From Trinickia violacea (GTDB lineage: Bacteria > Pseudomonadota > Gammaproteobacteria > Burkholderiales > Burkholderiaceae), in assembly GCF_005280735.1 (NCBI RefSeq), contig NZ_CP040077.1, positions 2,232,001-2,296,000 on the forward strand: a stretch of 64,000 nt of DNA. Reading direction: 5' to 3'. Both the position numbers and the translations under genes were made by a program. This document shows positions 7,998-16,240 of this stretch, piece after piece (the stretch's first letter is position 1; every line of letters starts with the position of its first letter). The notes below the pieces were generated by a model that was not told where the DNA came from, did not search any database, and saw only the letters and a program-made list of their open reading frames with translations.

Positions 7998-8937
7998 TCA
8001 TTGGGATCGGCGCTACACCGACCGGGTACGGCTGCTGGTTGAAATTCTGCCAGTCCTGGCGCAAGAGCCTCGCTTCGCGCTCAAAGGCGGCACGGCGATC
8101 AACTTGTTCGAGCACGACCTGCCCCGGTTGTCGGTGGATATTGATCTGGCTTGGTTGCCGGTGCATGACTATGCCGAGGATGCAAGGCTCATTGCTGAAG
8201 CGCTTGGGCGGCTGGCTGATGCGCTGAGTGCCCGGCCTTTGCAACTTCAGGTGCAATTATCGGCAGGCGAGGGCGCGAGCGTTACGCGGCTGGTGGCCAG
8301 TCGTGGTCGTGCGCGCGTGCAGATCGAGACGACGCCGGTGATGCGCGGCACGGTTCATCCCGCGCGGAACATGGTGGTGTGCCCGAGGGTCGAGGAGGCG
8401 TTCGGCTTCGCCTCTGCACGGGTATTGGACTTCGCCGACCTCTATGCCGGCAAGCTGGCTGCTGCATTGTCGAGACAGCATCCGCGCGATCTTTTCGATG
8501 TCGGCTTGTTGTTGGAAGACGAGCGGGCGGATCAGGTGCTCTGGCGGACTTTTCTCGTCTACCTGACTTGCAGCCCCAAGCCTGCGTGGGAAATGCTGGC
8601 GCCCCGTGTGCCTGCGGATTTCGCCGCGACCTTCGAGGCGCACTTCAGGGGTATGACGGCTGAACCTGTCGAATCCCAAGTCCTGCTGGACATCCATGAG
8701 CGCCTATTGTCTCGGGTGGCCGGGTGGCTGGATGAGCCGTCGTGCGCGTTCCTGCGATCCATAGAGGATGAGCGGCCGGACTTCGATCTGATCGGATTTC
8801 CGCATGCGGCTGAATTGCCGGCCGTTCGGCACAAGCTGCAAAACCTGGCCCGGCGTACCGACGCGAAGCGTGCGGCGGATCGGGGTCTGCTGGAAGAAAC
8901 GCTGGCGCGGATTGCCGGCGCCAGATCATTAAGTTGA
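7981..8937 (+). CDS. abiEii: AbiEii-family nucleotidyltransferase toxin
   Basis: 318 residues. The DNA polymerase beta-type nucleotidyltransferase core is visible: the glycine motif LKGGTAINLF (G36-G37-T38) and the metal-binding pair SVDIDL (D53, D55). A further family motif is in FADLYAGKLAAALSRQHPRD (about residue 150). AbiEii proteins are growth-arresting nucleotidyltransferases; related MenT toxins add nucleotides to tRNA acceptor stems. Here the substrate is unknown. The gene overlaps abiEi by 17 bases and has its own GGAGA site. The catalytic residues look intact, so the toxin is probably active. Possible role: phage defence or maintenance of the inserted segment. Confidence 0.87.
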   Translation: MNTWLDHWDRRYTDRVRLLVEILPVLAQEPRFALKGGTAINLFEHDLPRLSVDIDLAWLPVHDYAEDARLIAEALGRLADALSARPLQLQVQLSAGEGASVTRLVASRGRARVQIETTPVMRGTVHPARNMVVCPRVEEAFGFASARVLDFADLYAGKLAAALSRQHPRDLFDVGLLLEDERADQVLWRTFLVYLTCSPKPAWEMLAPRVPADFAATFEAHFRGMTAEPVESQVLLDIHERLLSRVAGWLDEPSCAFLRSIEDERPDFDLIGFPHAAELPAVRHKLQNLARRTDAKRAADRGLLEETLARIAGARSLS

Positions 8938-9059
8938 GACCGAAACGATGCGACCACTTAAACCAAATGAACCAGGCTGATCACGAGTGTTGACGACGAT
9001 GCAGGCGCAGCGCCGGTAGAAATTGATAAAGTTCGGACATCAAAGGCGAGCTATGCCTT

Positions 9060-9257
9060 TCATGAAGTCGGATTGGCTTTGCCTTCGCGTACGAGGTGGC
9101 CTAACAACAGGCGAGCGAGTTTTAGCTCATTCATGCCGTTGACGCTGGTCGACTTCGTGCCGCCAGCATCGGTGTAAACAGTCATTAGGCCGTCAACGAC
9201 ATGAAATTCGGCGACATAGATTTGGTCGCCTAGGGACAGTTCAACGATTCGGCTCAT
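9060..9257 (-). CDS. Small hypothetical protein (65 aa)
   Basis: Not recognised. A 65-residue protein with an AGGAG site 8 bases before the ATG at 9257, which supports translation. The sequence alternates short beta-strand-like stretches (VELSLGDQIYVAEFHVV, MTVYTD) with a helical end (ELKLARLLLGHLVREG). There is no signal peptide or membrane segment. It lies between the abiE pair and rimO in the same accessory stretch, and may belong to the insert. Confidence 0.6.
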   Translation of the reverse strand: MSRIVELSLGDQIYVAEFHVVDGLMTVYTDAGGTKSTSVNGMNELKLARLLLGHLVREGKANPTS

Positions 9258-9540
9258 GTGCCGTGCTCCTGTTTTGAGGGATGGATACCTCCAATATTGT
9301 CGGCGAAATGTGATTCGATTTTCTTGGGTCCAGGGTGCGGTATCGCATAGGGGGCTGCGGGATCTCGTCCCATTGGGTAGGTCGGCCTCGGCGCATGGCC
9401 GCGCCGATACGTAGGGGGAGTCGCCCTCTCAGTCGAGATGATGCTTCTTGGCATTGACGTGGATACGAACGGGTAAAATGCCGCCAAACAACGGCTTCGT
9501 TTCCTACGGGGCCGTTTCTACCCCACATTCGGATGTTTCA
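9258..9540 (+). promoter_or_regulatory. Upstream region of rimO
   Basis: Gene-free. A TAAAAT at 9474-9479 resembles a -10 element; the best upstream match, TTGACG at 9454-9459, is only 14 bases away, which is short, so the promoter is uncertain. Transcription from there would give a leader of about 55 bases before the GTG chosen for rimO. An ATG at 9478 is in frame with rimO. Confidence 0.3.
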
Positions 9541-10932
9541 GTGAAAAATCCTTCAGAATCAAAAGCTAAGGCGAGCCAAGGTCCGCGAATCGGTATGGTC
9601 TCCCTCGGCTGCCCGAAAGCCCTCGTCGATTCCGAGCAGATCATCACGCAACTGCGTGCCGAAGGCTACGAAATCTCGGGCACCTATGACGGCGCCGATC
9701 TCGTCGTCGTCAACACCTGCGGCTTCATCGACGAAGCGGTCCAGGAAAGTCTCGATGCGATCGGCGAGGCGCTGACCGAGAACGGTAAGGTGATCGTCAC
9801 CGGCTGCCTCGGCGCGAAAAAGAGCGCGAGCGGCTCGGGGCTGATCGAAGAAGTGCATCCGAAGGTGCTCGCCGTGACCGGGCCGCACGCAGTCGGCGAG
9901 GTGATGCAGGCCGTGCACAGCCATCTGCCCAAGCCCCACGATCCGTTCGTCGATCTCGTGCCGCCGGCCGGCATCAAGCTCACGCCGCGCCACTACGCGT
10001 ATCTCAAGATCTCCGAAGGCTGCAACCATCGCTGCACGTTCTGCATCATCCCGTCGATGCGCGGCGATCTCGTTTCGCGTCCGGTCGCGGAAGTCATGCT
10101 CGAGGCGGAAAACCTGTTCAAGTCCGGCGTCAAGGAACTGCTCGTGATCTCGCAGGATACGAGCGCCTATGGCGTCGACGTCAAATTCCGCACCGGCTTC
10201 TGGAACGGCCGCCCGCTCAAGACGCGGATGACCGAGCTCGTGGGCGCGCTCGGCGAGCTGGCGGCGCAATACGGCGCGTGGGTGCGGCTCCACTATGTGT
10301 ATCCGTATCCGCACGTCGACGAAATCATTCCGATGATGGCCGAGGGTCCGTTCAAGGGCCATGTGCTGCCGTACCTCGACGTGCCGTTCCAGCACGCGCA
10401 CCCCGACGTGCTCAAGCGCATGAAGCGCCCGGCCAACGCCGAGAAGACGCTCGAGCGCGTCCAGGCGTGGCGCGAGATTTGTCCGGATCTGACGATCCGC
10501 AGCACCTTCATCGCGGGCTTCCCGGGTGAGACGGAGGCGCAGTTCGAGACGCTCCTCGACTTCATCCGCGAGGCCGAACTGGATCGCGTCGGTTGCTTTG
10601 CGTATTCGCCGGTCGAAGGCGCGAGCGCGAACGAGCTCGACGGCGCGCTGCCCGACGAAGTCCGCGAGGAGCGCCGTGCGCGCTTCATGGAAGTCGCCGA
10701 GGAGGTGTCGGCCAAGCGCATGATGCGCAAGGTCGGCAAGACGCTCAAGGTGCTCGTCGACGAAGTGAATGCCGACGGCGGCATCGGCCGTACCGCGGCC
10801 GATGCGCCGGAGATCGACGGTGTCGTCTATGTGGCGCCGGCGGCGAAGGCGTCGAAGCGCTACAAGGTCGGCGACTTCGTTTCGGTGAAGATCACCGGCG
10901 CCGACGGCCACGATCTCTGGGGCGAGGTCTGA
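9541..10932 (+). CDS. rimO: Ribosomal protein S12 methylthiotransferase RimO
   Basis: 463 residues from GTG 9541; an in-frame ATG at 9478 would add 21 residues of low-complexity sequence. The protein is a radical-SAM enzyme that methylthiolates an aspartate of ribosomal protein S12. Domains in order: the UPF0004 domain with conserved cysteines (MVSLGCPKALVDSE, VNTCGFID, VTGCLGAKK), the radical-SAM core with the CxxxCxxC cluster C161, C165, C168 in CNHRCTFC, and a C-terminal TRAM domain ending in GADGHDLWGEV. The sequence is typical of Burkholderiaceae RimO. The sugar-kinase gene follows after 2 bases. Confidence 0.97.
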   Translation: MKNPSESKAKASQGPRIGMVSLGCPKALVDSEQIITQLRAEGYEISGTYDGADLVVVNTCGFIDEAVQESLDAIGEALTENGKVIVTGCLGAKKSASGSGLIEEVHPKVLAVTGPHAVGEVMQAVHSHLPKPHDPFVDLVPPAGIKLTPRHYAYLKISEGCNHRCTFCIIPSMRGDLVSRPVAEVMLEAENLFKSGVKELLVISQDTSAYGVDVKFRTGFWNGRPLKTRMTELVGALGELAAQYGAWVRLHYVYPYPHVDEIIPMMAEGPFKGHVLPYLDVPFQHAHPDVLKRMKRPANAEKTLERVQAWREICPDLTIRSTFIAGFPGETEAQFETLLDFIREAELDRVGCFAYSPVEGASANELDGALPDEVREERRARFMEVAEEVSAKRMMRKVGKTLKVLVDEVNADGGIGRTAADAPEIDGVVYVAPAAKASKRYKVGDFVSVKITGADGHDLWGEV

Positions 10933-10934
10933 CA

Positions 10935-11894
10935 GTGAGCCCCGTGCAGCCGTCGGCGGCGCCGCTGGCGTCGACCACGCCGCCCGAGATCCTCGCGCTG
11001 GGCGAGGCGATGGTGGAGTTCAATCAGTCGTCGCCGGGGCGGCCCGATTATCTGCAAGGCTTTGGCGGCGACACGTCGAATTTCTGCATCGCCGCCGCGC
11101 GCCAAGGGGCGCGCACAGGCTTTGTGTCCGCCGTCGGCGACGATCATTTCGGGCAATTGCTGGTCGAGCTGTGGCAGCGCGAGGGCGTCGATACGTCGAC
11201 GGTGCGCGTCGATGCGCATGCGCCGACCGGTGTCTATTTCGTCTCGCACGGGGCCGACGGGCACCGGTTCGACTATCTGCGTGCCGGCTCGGCCGCCAGC
11301 CGCTACGCGCCGCACGATCTGCCTCTCGATGCGATCGCCGCCGCGAAAGTCATTCACTTGTCCGGCATCAGCCTCGCGATCGGCGTCAACGCTTGCGATG
11401 CCGCGCTCGCGGCCATGGAGCATGCCCGCGCCAACGACGTGCGGGTGAGCTTCGATACCAATCTGCGCTTGAAGCTCTGGCCGCTCGCCCGGGCGCGCGC
11501 GGTGATGCTCGAAGCGATCCGGCAAACCGATATCTGTCTGCCGAGCTGGGACGACGTCACGGCGCTCACCGGACTCGCCGGGCGCGACGATATCGTCGAT
11601 TTCCTGCTCGCGCGGGGGCCGCGAGTCGTCGCGCTCAAGCTCGGCAAGGACGGTGCCTATATCGCGACGCCCGACGAGCGGCGCGTCGTGCCCGGGCTCG
11701 TCGTCAATGCCGTCGACGCGACGGGCGCGGGCGATTGCTTCGGCGGCGCGTTCATCGCGCGGATCGTCGCGGGCGATGATCCATTTGCGGCCGCGCGTTA
11801 CGCGAACGTGGCCGCGGCCTTGTCGACGCAAGGCTTCGGCGCGGTTGCGCCGGTTCCCGATCGCGCAGCGGTCGAGCGAATGCTGGCCGAGTGA
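10935..11894 (+). CDS. kdgK: PfkB-family sugar kinase, 2-dehydro-3-deoxygluconokinase-like
   Basis: 319 residues from a GTG start 2 bases after the rimO stop, so probably cotranscribed. It is a ribokinase-family fold: GEAMVEFNQ near the N-terminus, GGDTSNFCIAAARQGA (substrate/ATP glycine motif) and the C-terminal anion-hole motif DATGAGDCFGGAF, with the catalytic aspartate in GAGD. The N-terminal region resembles KDG kinase, which phosphorylates 2-keto-3-deoxygluconate in the cytoplasm. The exact sugar is an inference. A second PfkB kinase in this window (48312) belongs to the 2-ketogluconate operon. Confidence 0.85.
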   Translation: MSPVQPSAAPLASTTPPEILALGEAMVEFNQSSPGRPDYLQGFGGDTSNFCIAAARQGARTGFVSAVGDDHFGQLLVELWQREGVDTSTVRVDAHAPTGVYFVSHGADGHRFDYLRAGSAASRYAPHDLPLDAIAAAKVIHLSGISLAIGVNACDAALAAMEHARANDVRVSFDTNLRLKLWPLARARAVMLEAIRQTDICLPSWDDVTALTGLAGRDDIVDFLLARGPRVVALKLGKDGAYIATPDERRVVPGLVVNAVDATGAGDCFGGAFIARIVAGDDPFAAARYANVAAALSTQGFGAVAPVPDRAAVERMLAE

Positions 11895-12025
11895 ACGTGA
11901 CTCGACGCGCCGCCGCCGCGTGGCACGCGACGGACGCGAATTGCCCCGAAGGGCGGTGAGGCTGGCCACGACCGGCAGCCCGAAGGTTCATCCGATTCAT
12001 AACCGAGAGACCAGGAGACACAGCG

Positions 12026-13210
12026 ATGCAACGTGAAGTGGTGGTGGCAAGCGGCGTGCGGACCGCGATCGGCGATTTCGGCGGCAGCCTCAAGGATTTT
12101 TCACCGACGGATCTCGGCGCACGCGTCGTGCGCGAGGCACTGGCGCGCGCGCACGTGAACGGGGACGACGTGGGCCACGTGGTGTTCGGCAACGTGATCC
12201 AGACCGAACCGAAGGACATGTACCTCGCGCGCGTCGCGGCACTCAACGGCGGCGTCACGCAGCACGCGCCGGCGCTGACCGTGAACCGGCTGTGCGGCTC
12301 CGGGCTGCAGGCGATCGTGTCGGCGGCGCAGAGCGTGCTGCTCGGCGACGCGGATATCGCAATCGGCGGCGGTGCGGAGAGCATGAGCCGCGCGCCGTAT
12401 ATCGCGCCTGCGGCACGTTTCGGTCAGCGCATGGGCGACGCACGCATCATCGACATGATGCTCGGCGCGCTGCACGACCCGTTCCAGTCGATTCATATGG
12501 GCGTGACCGCTGAAAATGTCGCGCAGAAGTACGGCATCACGCGCGACGCGCAAGACGCGCTCGCGCTCGAATCCCACCACCGCGCGGCGCGCGCGATCGA
12601 AGCGGGCCGGTTCAAGGAGCAGATCCTGCCGGTCGCGATCGCGTCGAAGAAGGGCGAGGTGAGTTTCGATACCGATGAGCACGTGCGTTTGAACGCAACC
12701 GCCGACGACTTCTCGAAGCTCAAGCCGGTGTTCGCCAAGGAAAACGGCACGGTGACGGCCGGCAATGCGTCCGGCATCAACGATGCCGCCGCGGCCGTCG
12801 TGCTGATGGAGCGGCGCGTCGCCGAAACCCGCGGCGTGAAGCCGCTGGCACGGCTCGTCGCCTATGCGCACGCGGGCGTGGACCCGGCCTACATGGGCAT
12901 CGGCCCTGTGCCGGCCACGCGCAAGGCGCTGGAGCGCGCGGGCATCACCGCCGCCGACCTCGACGTGATCGAAGCGAACGAGGCGTTCGCCGCGCAGGCG
13001 TGCGCCGTGACCCATGAGCTGGGGCTCGATCCGGCGAAGGTCAACCCGAACGGCTCGGGCATCTCGCTCGGCCACCCGATCGGCGCCACCGGCGCGCTCA
13101 TCACCGTCAAGGCGCTGTACGAGTTGCAGCGCGTCGGCGGACGCTATGCGCTCGTGACGATGTGCATCGGCGGCGGGCAGGGCATCGCCGCGATTTTCGA
13201 GCGGATTTGA
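12026..13210 (+). CDS. bktB: Beta-ketothiolase BktB
   Basis: 394 residues with an AGGAG site upstream. The sequence is very close to the Cupriavidus BktB pattern: VSGVRTAIG-type start, GHVVFGNVIQTEP, and the catalytic residues C90 (NRLCGSGLQ), H350 (GSGISLGHPIGATG) and C380 (TMCIGGGQG). BktB condenses or cleaves short 3-ketoacyl-CoA, including C5 units, and in relatives supplies precursors for polyhydroxyalkanoate with 3-hydroxyvalerate. It stands alone here, with no phaB or phaC nearby. Confidence 0.94.
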   Translation: MQREVVVASGVRTAIGDFGGSLKDFSPTDLGARVVREALARAHVNGDDVGHVVFGNVIQTEPKDMYLARVAALNGGVTQHAPALTVNRLCGSGLQAIVSAAQSVLLGDADIAIGGGAESMSRAPYIAPAARFGQRMGDARIIDMMLGALHDPFQSIHMGVTAENVAQKYGITRDAQDALALESHHRAARAIEAGRFKEQILPVAIASKKGEVSFDTDEHVRLNATADDFSKLKPVFAKENGTVTAGNASGINDAAAAVVLMERRVAETRGVKPLARLVAYAHAGVDPAYMGIGPVPATRKALERAGITAADLDVIEANEAFAAQACAVTHELGLDPAKVNPNGSGISLGHPIGATGALITVKALYELQRVGGRYALVTMCIGGGQGIAAIFERI

Positions 13211-13336
13211 ATCAGGCTCGCCTTGCTTGGGCGGGGCGGTACAGGTGGCGTCATTGCTAGCGCCGCGATGAGCCGCCTCCGCCCGAGGGTTGGATGAATT
13301 GGCAGGAAAAGGATGGAACGGATGCAAGGATCGAAG

Positions 13337-14002
13337 ATGTCTGCAACACAGTGCGCCACGGGGACCGTGAATCGTTCGCTCGCGCTGCAGCGGCTCGCCT
13401 CGTGCGGCGCCATGGCCTTGTTGCTCGCGTGCAGCGCGTGCGCGCAGATCCCGGCGCAAGACGCGGCTCAAAACGCGGCGGTGAGCGACCCGGTGAAGGC
13501 GCTCGCCGCTCCGCCCGCGACGCCCTTGCCGCTCAAGCCGAGCCCCGAGTTCGCGAAATTCCCGAGCTATGCGGGCACGCTCGGCTCGCGCCGGATCGTG
13601 CTGCGGCTCGGGCCGAAGACCGATGACCCGTCGGGTGTGCACGGTGAATATCAGTTCGCGGATACGGGCGAAGTCATCCTGATCGCGGGCGATCGCGATG
13701 GCGACACGCTCGAAGTCGAAGAGTCGAACGACGGCACGCACATCACGGGCAATTGGGTCGGCAAGTTCGGGCCGGACGGCTCGGTGCAGGGCGATCGGAT
13801 GAACGTCGACGATTCCGATCCGCAGCCGTTCGATTTGCATCCGGCCGGTGCGGCGCAGACGCCTGCGGCTGTCGTCAAGCCGTCGGTTGGCGCGGCTGCC
13901 GTGCCTGCGCCGTCGACCACCCAGCCGCCCGTCAATGCAACGCCTGGGTCGGCCAATCCGCGCGCAGTCGGCGGCGTGAACAATTTATCCATCGGCGATT
14001 GA
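13337..14002 (+). CDS. Predicted lipoprotein, function unknown
   Basis: 221 residues from ATG 13337 (AAGGA 6 bases or so upstream); ATG 13313 is an alternative giving 229. The N-terminus has a hydrophobic stretch and a lipobox-like LLLAC, so it is probably lipid-anchored outside the inner membrane. The middle (KFPSYAGTLGSRRIVLRLG to QGDRMNVDDSDPQPF) looks like a compact beta domain. The C-terminus is rich in proline, alanine and valine and is likely disordered. Lies 41 bases upstream of metC. Family not recognised. Confidence 0.75.
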   Translation: MSATQCATGTVNRSLALQRLASCGAMALLLACSACAQIPAQDAAQNAAVSDPVKALAAPPATPLPLKPSPEFAKFPSYAGTLGSRRIVLRLGPKTDDPSGVHGEYQFADTGEVILIAGDRDGDTLEVEESNDGTHITGNWVGKFGPDGSVQGDRMNVDDSDPQPFDLHPAGAAQTPAAVVKPSVGAAAVPAPSTTQPPVNATPGSANPRAVGGVNNLSIGD

Positions 14003-14043
14003 CGCAGCAGCCGTCAACTACCGACATCCTCTTCCGACACATC

Positions 14044-15231
14044 ATGACCGAGCCCACTTCCAAACGCGGACTGCAAACCCGCATCGTTCATCCCGAAGTC
14101 TCGCTGACCCCCGGTTTTGCGTCGTTTTCGACGCCGGTGGAGCGTGCGTCGACGGTCGTCTTCCCCGATCTCGCGACGATGCGCGAACTCGACTGGCGCA
14201 ACGACGCGCAGTGGCGCTACGGCTTGCACGCGACGCCGACTTCGCTCGCGCTCGCGCAACGGCTCGCGGCGCTGGAGGGCGGCAAGCATGCGCTGTTGCA
14301 GCCGTCGGGTTTGGGGGCGATTTCGAATGTCTATTTCGGCATCGTGAAAGCGGGCGACGACGTTCTGATTCCCGATAACGTCTACTCGCCGAATCGCGAG
14401 CACGGCGATTGGCTCGCGCGCGACTTCGGCATCACCGCGCGCTATTACGATCCGCTGATCGGCGCGGGGATCGCCGATCTGATTCGTCCGAACACGCGTC
14501 TGATCTGGATCGAGGCGCCGGGCTCGGTGACGATGGAAGTGCCCGACGTGCCCGCGATCGTCGCGGCGGCGCGCGCGCGCAACGTCGTGACCGCGATCGA
14601 CAACACCTACTCGGCGGGCCTCGCGTTCCGTCCGTTCGAGCACGGCGTCGACATCTCGGTGCAAGCGCTGACGAAATACCAGTCGGGCGGCAGCGACGTG
14701 TTGATGGGCGCGACGATCACCGTCGACGATGAACTGCACCTGAAGCTCAAGCGCGCGCGCATGCGCATGGGGACCGGCGTGTCGGTCGACGATTGCTCGC
14801 TCGTGCTGCGCAGCCTGCCGAGCATGAAGGCGCGTTTCGAAGCGCACGACCGCAGCGCGCTCGCGCTCGCGCAGTGGCTGAAGACGCGGCCCGAGATCGC
14901 GGCGGTGCTGCATCCTGCTTTTCAGGATTGCCCGGGGCACGAATCGTTCAAGCGCGATTTCAGCGGCGCGGGCGGATTGTTCTCGGTCGTGTTCGACGCG
15001 CGCTACAGCGCAACGCAAGTCGACGCGTTCGTCGAGGCACTGGAGTTGTTCGCCATCGGCTGGAGCTGGGGGGGCGCGCACAGCCTCGCGATGCCTTACG
15101 ACATCGCGTCGATGCGCACGGCGTCGGCGTGGCCGCACCGCGGCACGCTGGTGCGGTTCTATGTCGGGCTGGAAGAGGAGGCGGATTTGCGCGCGGATAT
15201 CGAGCGGGCGATGGCTACTGCGCTGGTCTGA
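14044..15231 (+). CDS. metC: Cystathionine beta-lyase
   Basis: 395 residues. A PLP enzyme of the Cys/Met metabolism family that splits cystathionine into homocysteine, pyruvate and ammonia in methionine synthesis. Visible: YGLHATPTSLALAQRLAALE (cofactor phosphate and substrate region), the aspartate in AIDNTYSAG, and the PLP-binding lysine K211 in ALTKYQSGGSDV. The motif GWSWGGAHSL near the C-terminus is typical of MetC rather than of cystathionine gamma-synthase. It is convergent with serB, with hairpins between. Confidence 0.93.
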   Translation: MTEPTSKRGLQTRIVHPEVSLTPGFASFSTPVERASTVVFPDLATMRELDWRNDAQWRYGLHATPTSLALAQRLAALEGGKHALLQPSGLGAISNVYFGIVKAGDDVLIPDNVYSPNREHGDWLARDFGITARYYDPLIGAGIADLIRPNTRLIWIEAPGSVTMEVPDVPAIVAAARARNVVTAIDNTYSAGLAFRPFEHGVDISVQALTKYQSGGSDVLMGATITVDDELHLKLKRARMRMGTGVSVDDCSLVLRSLPSMKARFEAHDRSALALAQWLKTRPEIAAVLHPAFQDCPGHESFKRDFSGAGGLFSVVFDARYSATQVDAFVEALELFAIGWSWGGAHSLAMPYDIASMRTASAWPHRGTLVRFYVGLEEEADLRADIERAMATALV

Positions 15232-15240
15232 CGACAGCAG

Positions 15241-15308
15241 GCCGCTGCTGCGCAGCGGCTTCGAATCGGGGTGACGAGACGGGGCGTGTCCTGGCCAGGC
15301 ACGCCCCG
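15241..15308. terminator. Bidirectional hairpins between metC and serB
   Basis: Two inverted repeats lie between the convergent genes: GCCGCTG/CAGCGGC (15241-15247 and 15253-15259) and CGGGGCGTG/CACGCCCCG (15280-15288 and 15300-15308), the second with a further CCTGG/CCAGG pairing at its tip. There are only short T-runs, so termination is probable rather than certain. Confidence 0.5.
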
Positions 15309-15316
15309 CTTGACGT

Positions 15317-16156
15317 TCAAAAGAGCCGCAACAACCCGTCGAGCCCGACGTAATTGAACGCGACGCTCGCCGCTGCCCGCACGACGGGCTTCGCGCGGAA
15401 CGCGACCGACAAGCCGCCTTCGTCCATCATCTTCAAGTCGTTCGAGCCGTCGCCCATCACGATCGCTTGCGTCGGCGCGATGCCGAGCTTCGCGCAGGTC
15501 TCGCGCAGCGTGCGCGCCTTGACGTCGGCATTGACGATCTCGCCGAGCACGTTCCCGGTCAGCTTGCCGTCGACGATCTCGAGCGTGTTTGCGTTCGTGA
15601 AGTCGAGGTTGAGGCGCGCTTTGAGCTTCTCGGTGAAGAACGTGAAGCCGCCCGACACCAGCAGCGTGCGCAAGCCCGCGGCCTTCGCGCCGGCCAGCAT
15701 CGCCTCGGCGCCCGGCGACAGCTGCAGCCGCTCGTCATAAACGCGTTCCAGCGCGCTCGCGTCGAGCCCCTTCAAGAGCGCCACGCGCCGCGTCAGGCTC
15801 TCGTTGAAATCCTTGATCTCGCCGCGCATCGAGGCTTCCGTGATCGCGGCGACTTCGGCTTTCAATCCGCAAAAATCGGCGATCTCGTCGATGCACTCGA
15901 TCGTGATGAGCGTCGAATCCATGTCCATCGCGACGAGCCCGAAATCGCTCAGCGTCTTGCCCGGCTCGACGAACGCGTAATCGAGCGCGTGCGTGCCGCA
16001 ATAGACTTCGAGGTCTCCGCGCTGGGCCGGGTCGGCGCCTTCGATGCGAATGGCGAAGTCGTCGATGGACGTGGATCCGGCGCCTCGCGCGAGCGCGACG
16101 AGCGGTTTGACGTGGGCGGCGGCTAAGGGCGCGGGGCTTTGGATGACGAGATTCAT
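15317..16156 (-). CDS. serB: Phosphoserine phosphatase SerB
   Basis: 279 residues. A HAD-family phosphatase for the last step of serine synthesis. Motif I is DMDST (D78 nucleophile, D80 acid/base), motif II is in LLVSGGFTFF, and motif III is in MGDGSNDLKMM. The N-terminal 70 residues form the small regulatory (ACT-like) region seen in SerB of proteobacteria. The next gene is divergent (P450), with about 85 bases between. Confidence 0.95.
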   Translation of the reverse strand: MNLVIQSPAPLAAAHVKPLVALARGAGSTSIDDFAIRIEGADPAQRGDLEVYCGTHALDYAFVEPGKTLSDFGLVAMDMDSTLITIECIDEIADFCGLKAEVAAITEASMRGEIKDFNESLTRRVALLKGLDASALERVYDERLQLSPGAEAMLAGAKAAGLRTLLVSGGFTFFTEKLKARLNLDFTNANTLEIVDGKLTGNVLGEIVNADVKARTLRETCAKLGIAPTQAIVMGDGSNDLKMMDEGGLSVAFRAKPVVRAAASVAFNYVGLDGLLRLF

Positions 16157-16240
16157 GGGAGGCGCGTGGGAGCGGAGGGCGCGAGCGGCGCGTGGAAAAT
16201 CCGGCTATTGTAGCGGGTCGGTGTACTGCGGAGACCGCCG

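Noticed and set aside
9241..9528. A 95-codon leftward frame over the rimO upstream region
   Set aside because: It overlaps the small gene start and the rimO promoter region and has no ribosome site.
9448..9540. Extended rimO start at TTG 9448 or ATG 9478
   Set aside because: The added residues do not look like the RimO N-terminus and a possible -10 element overlaps them. GTG 9541 is preferred, but ATG 9478 cannot be excluded.
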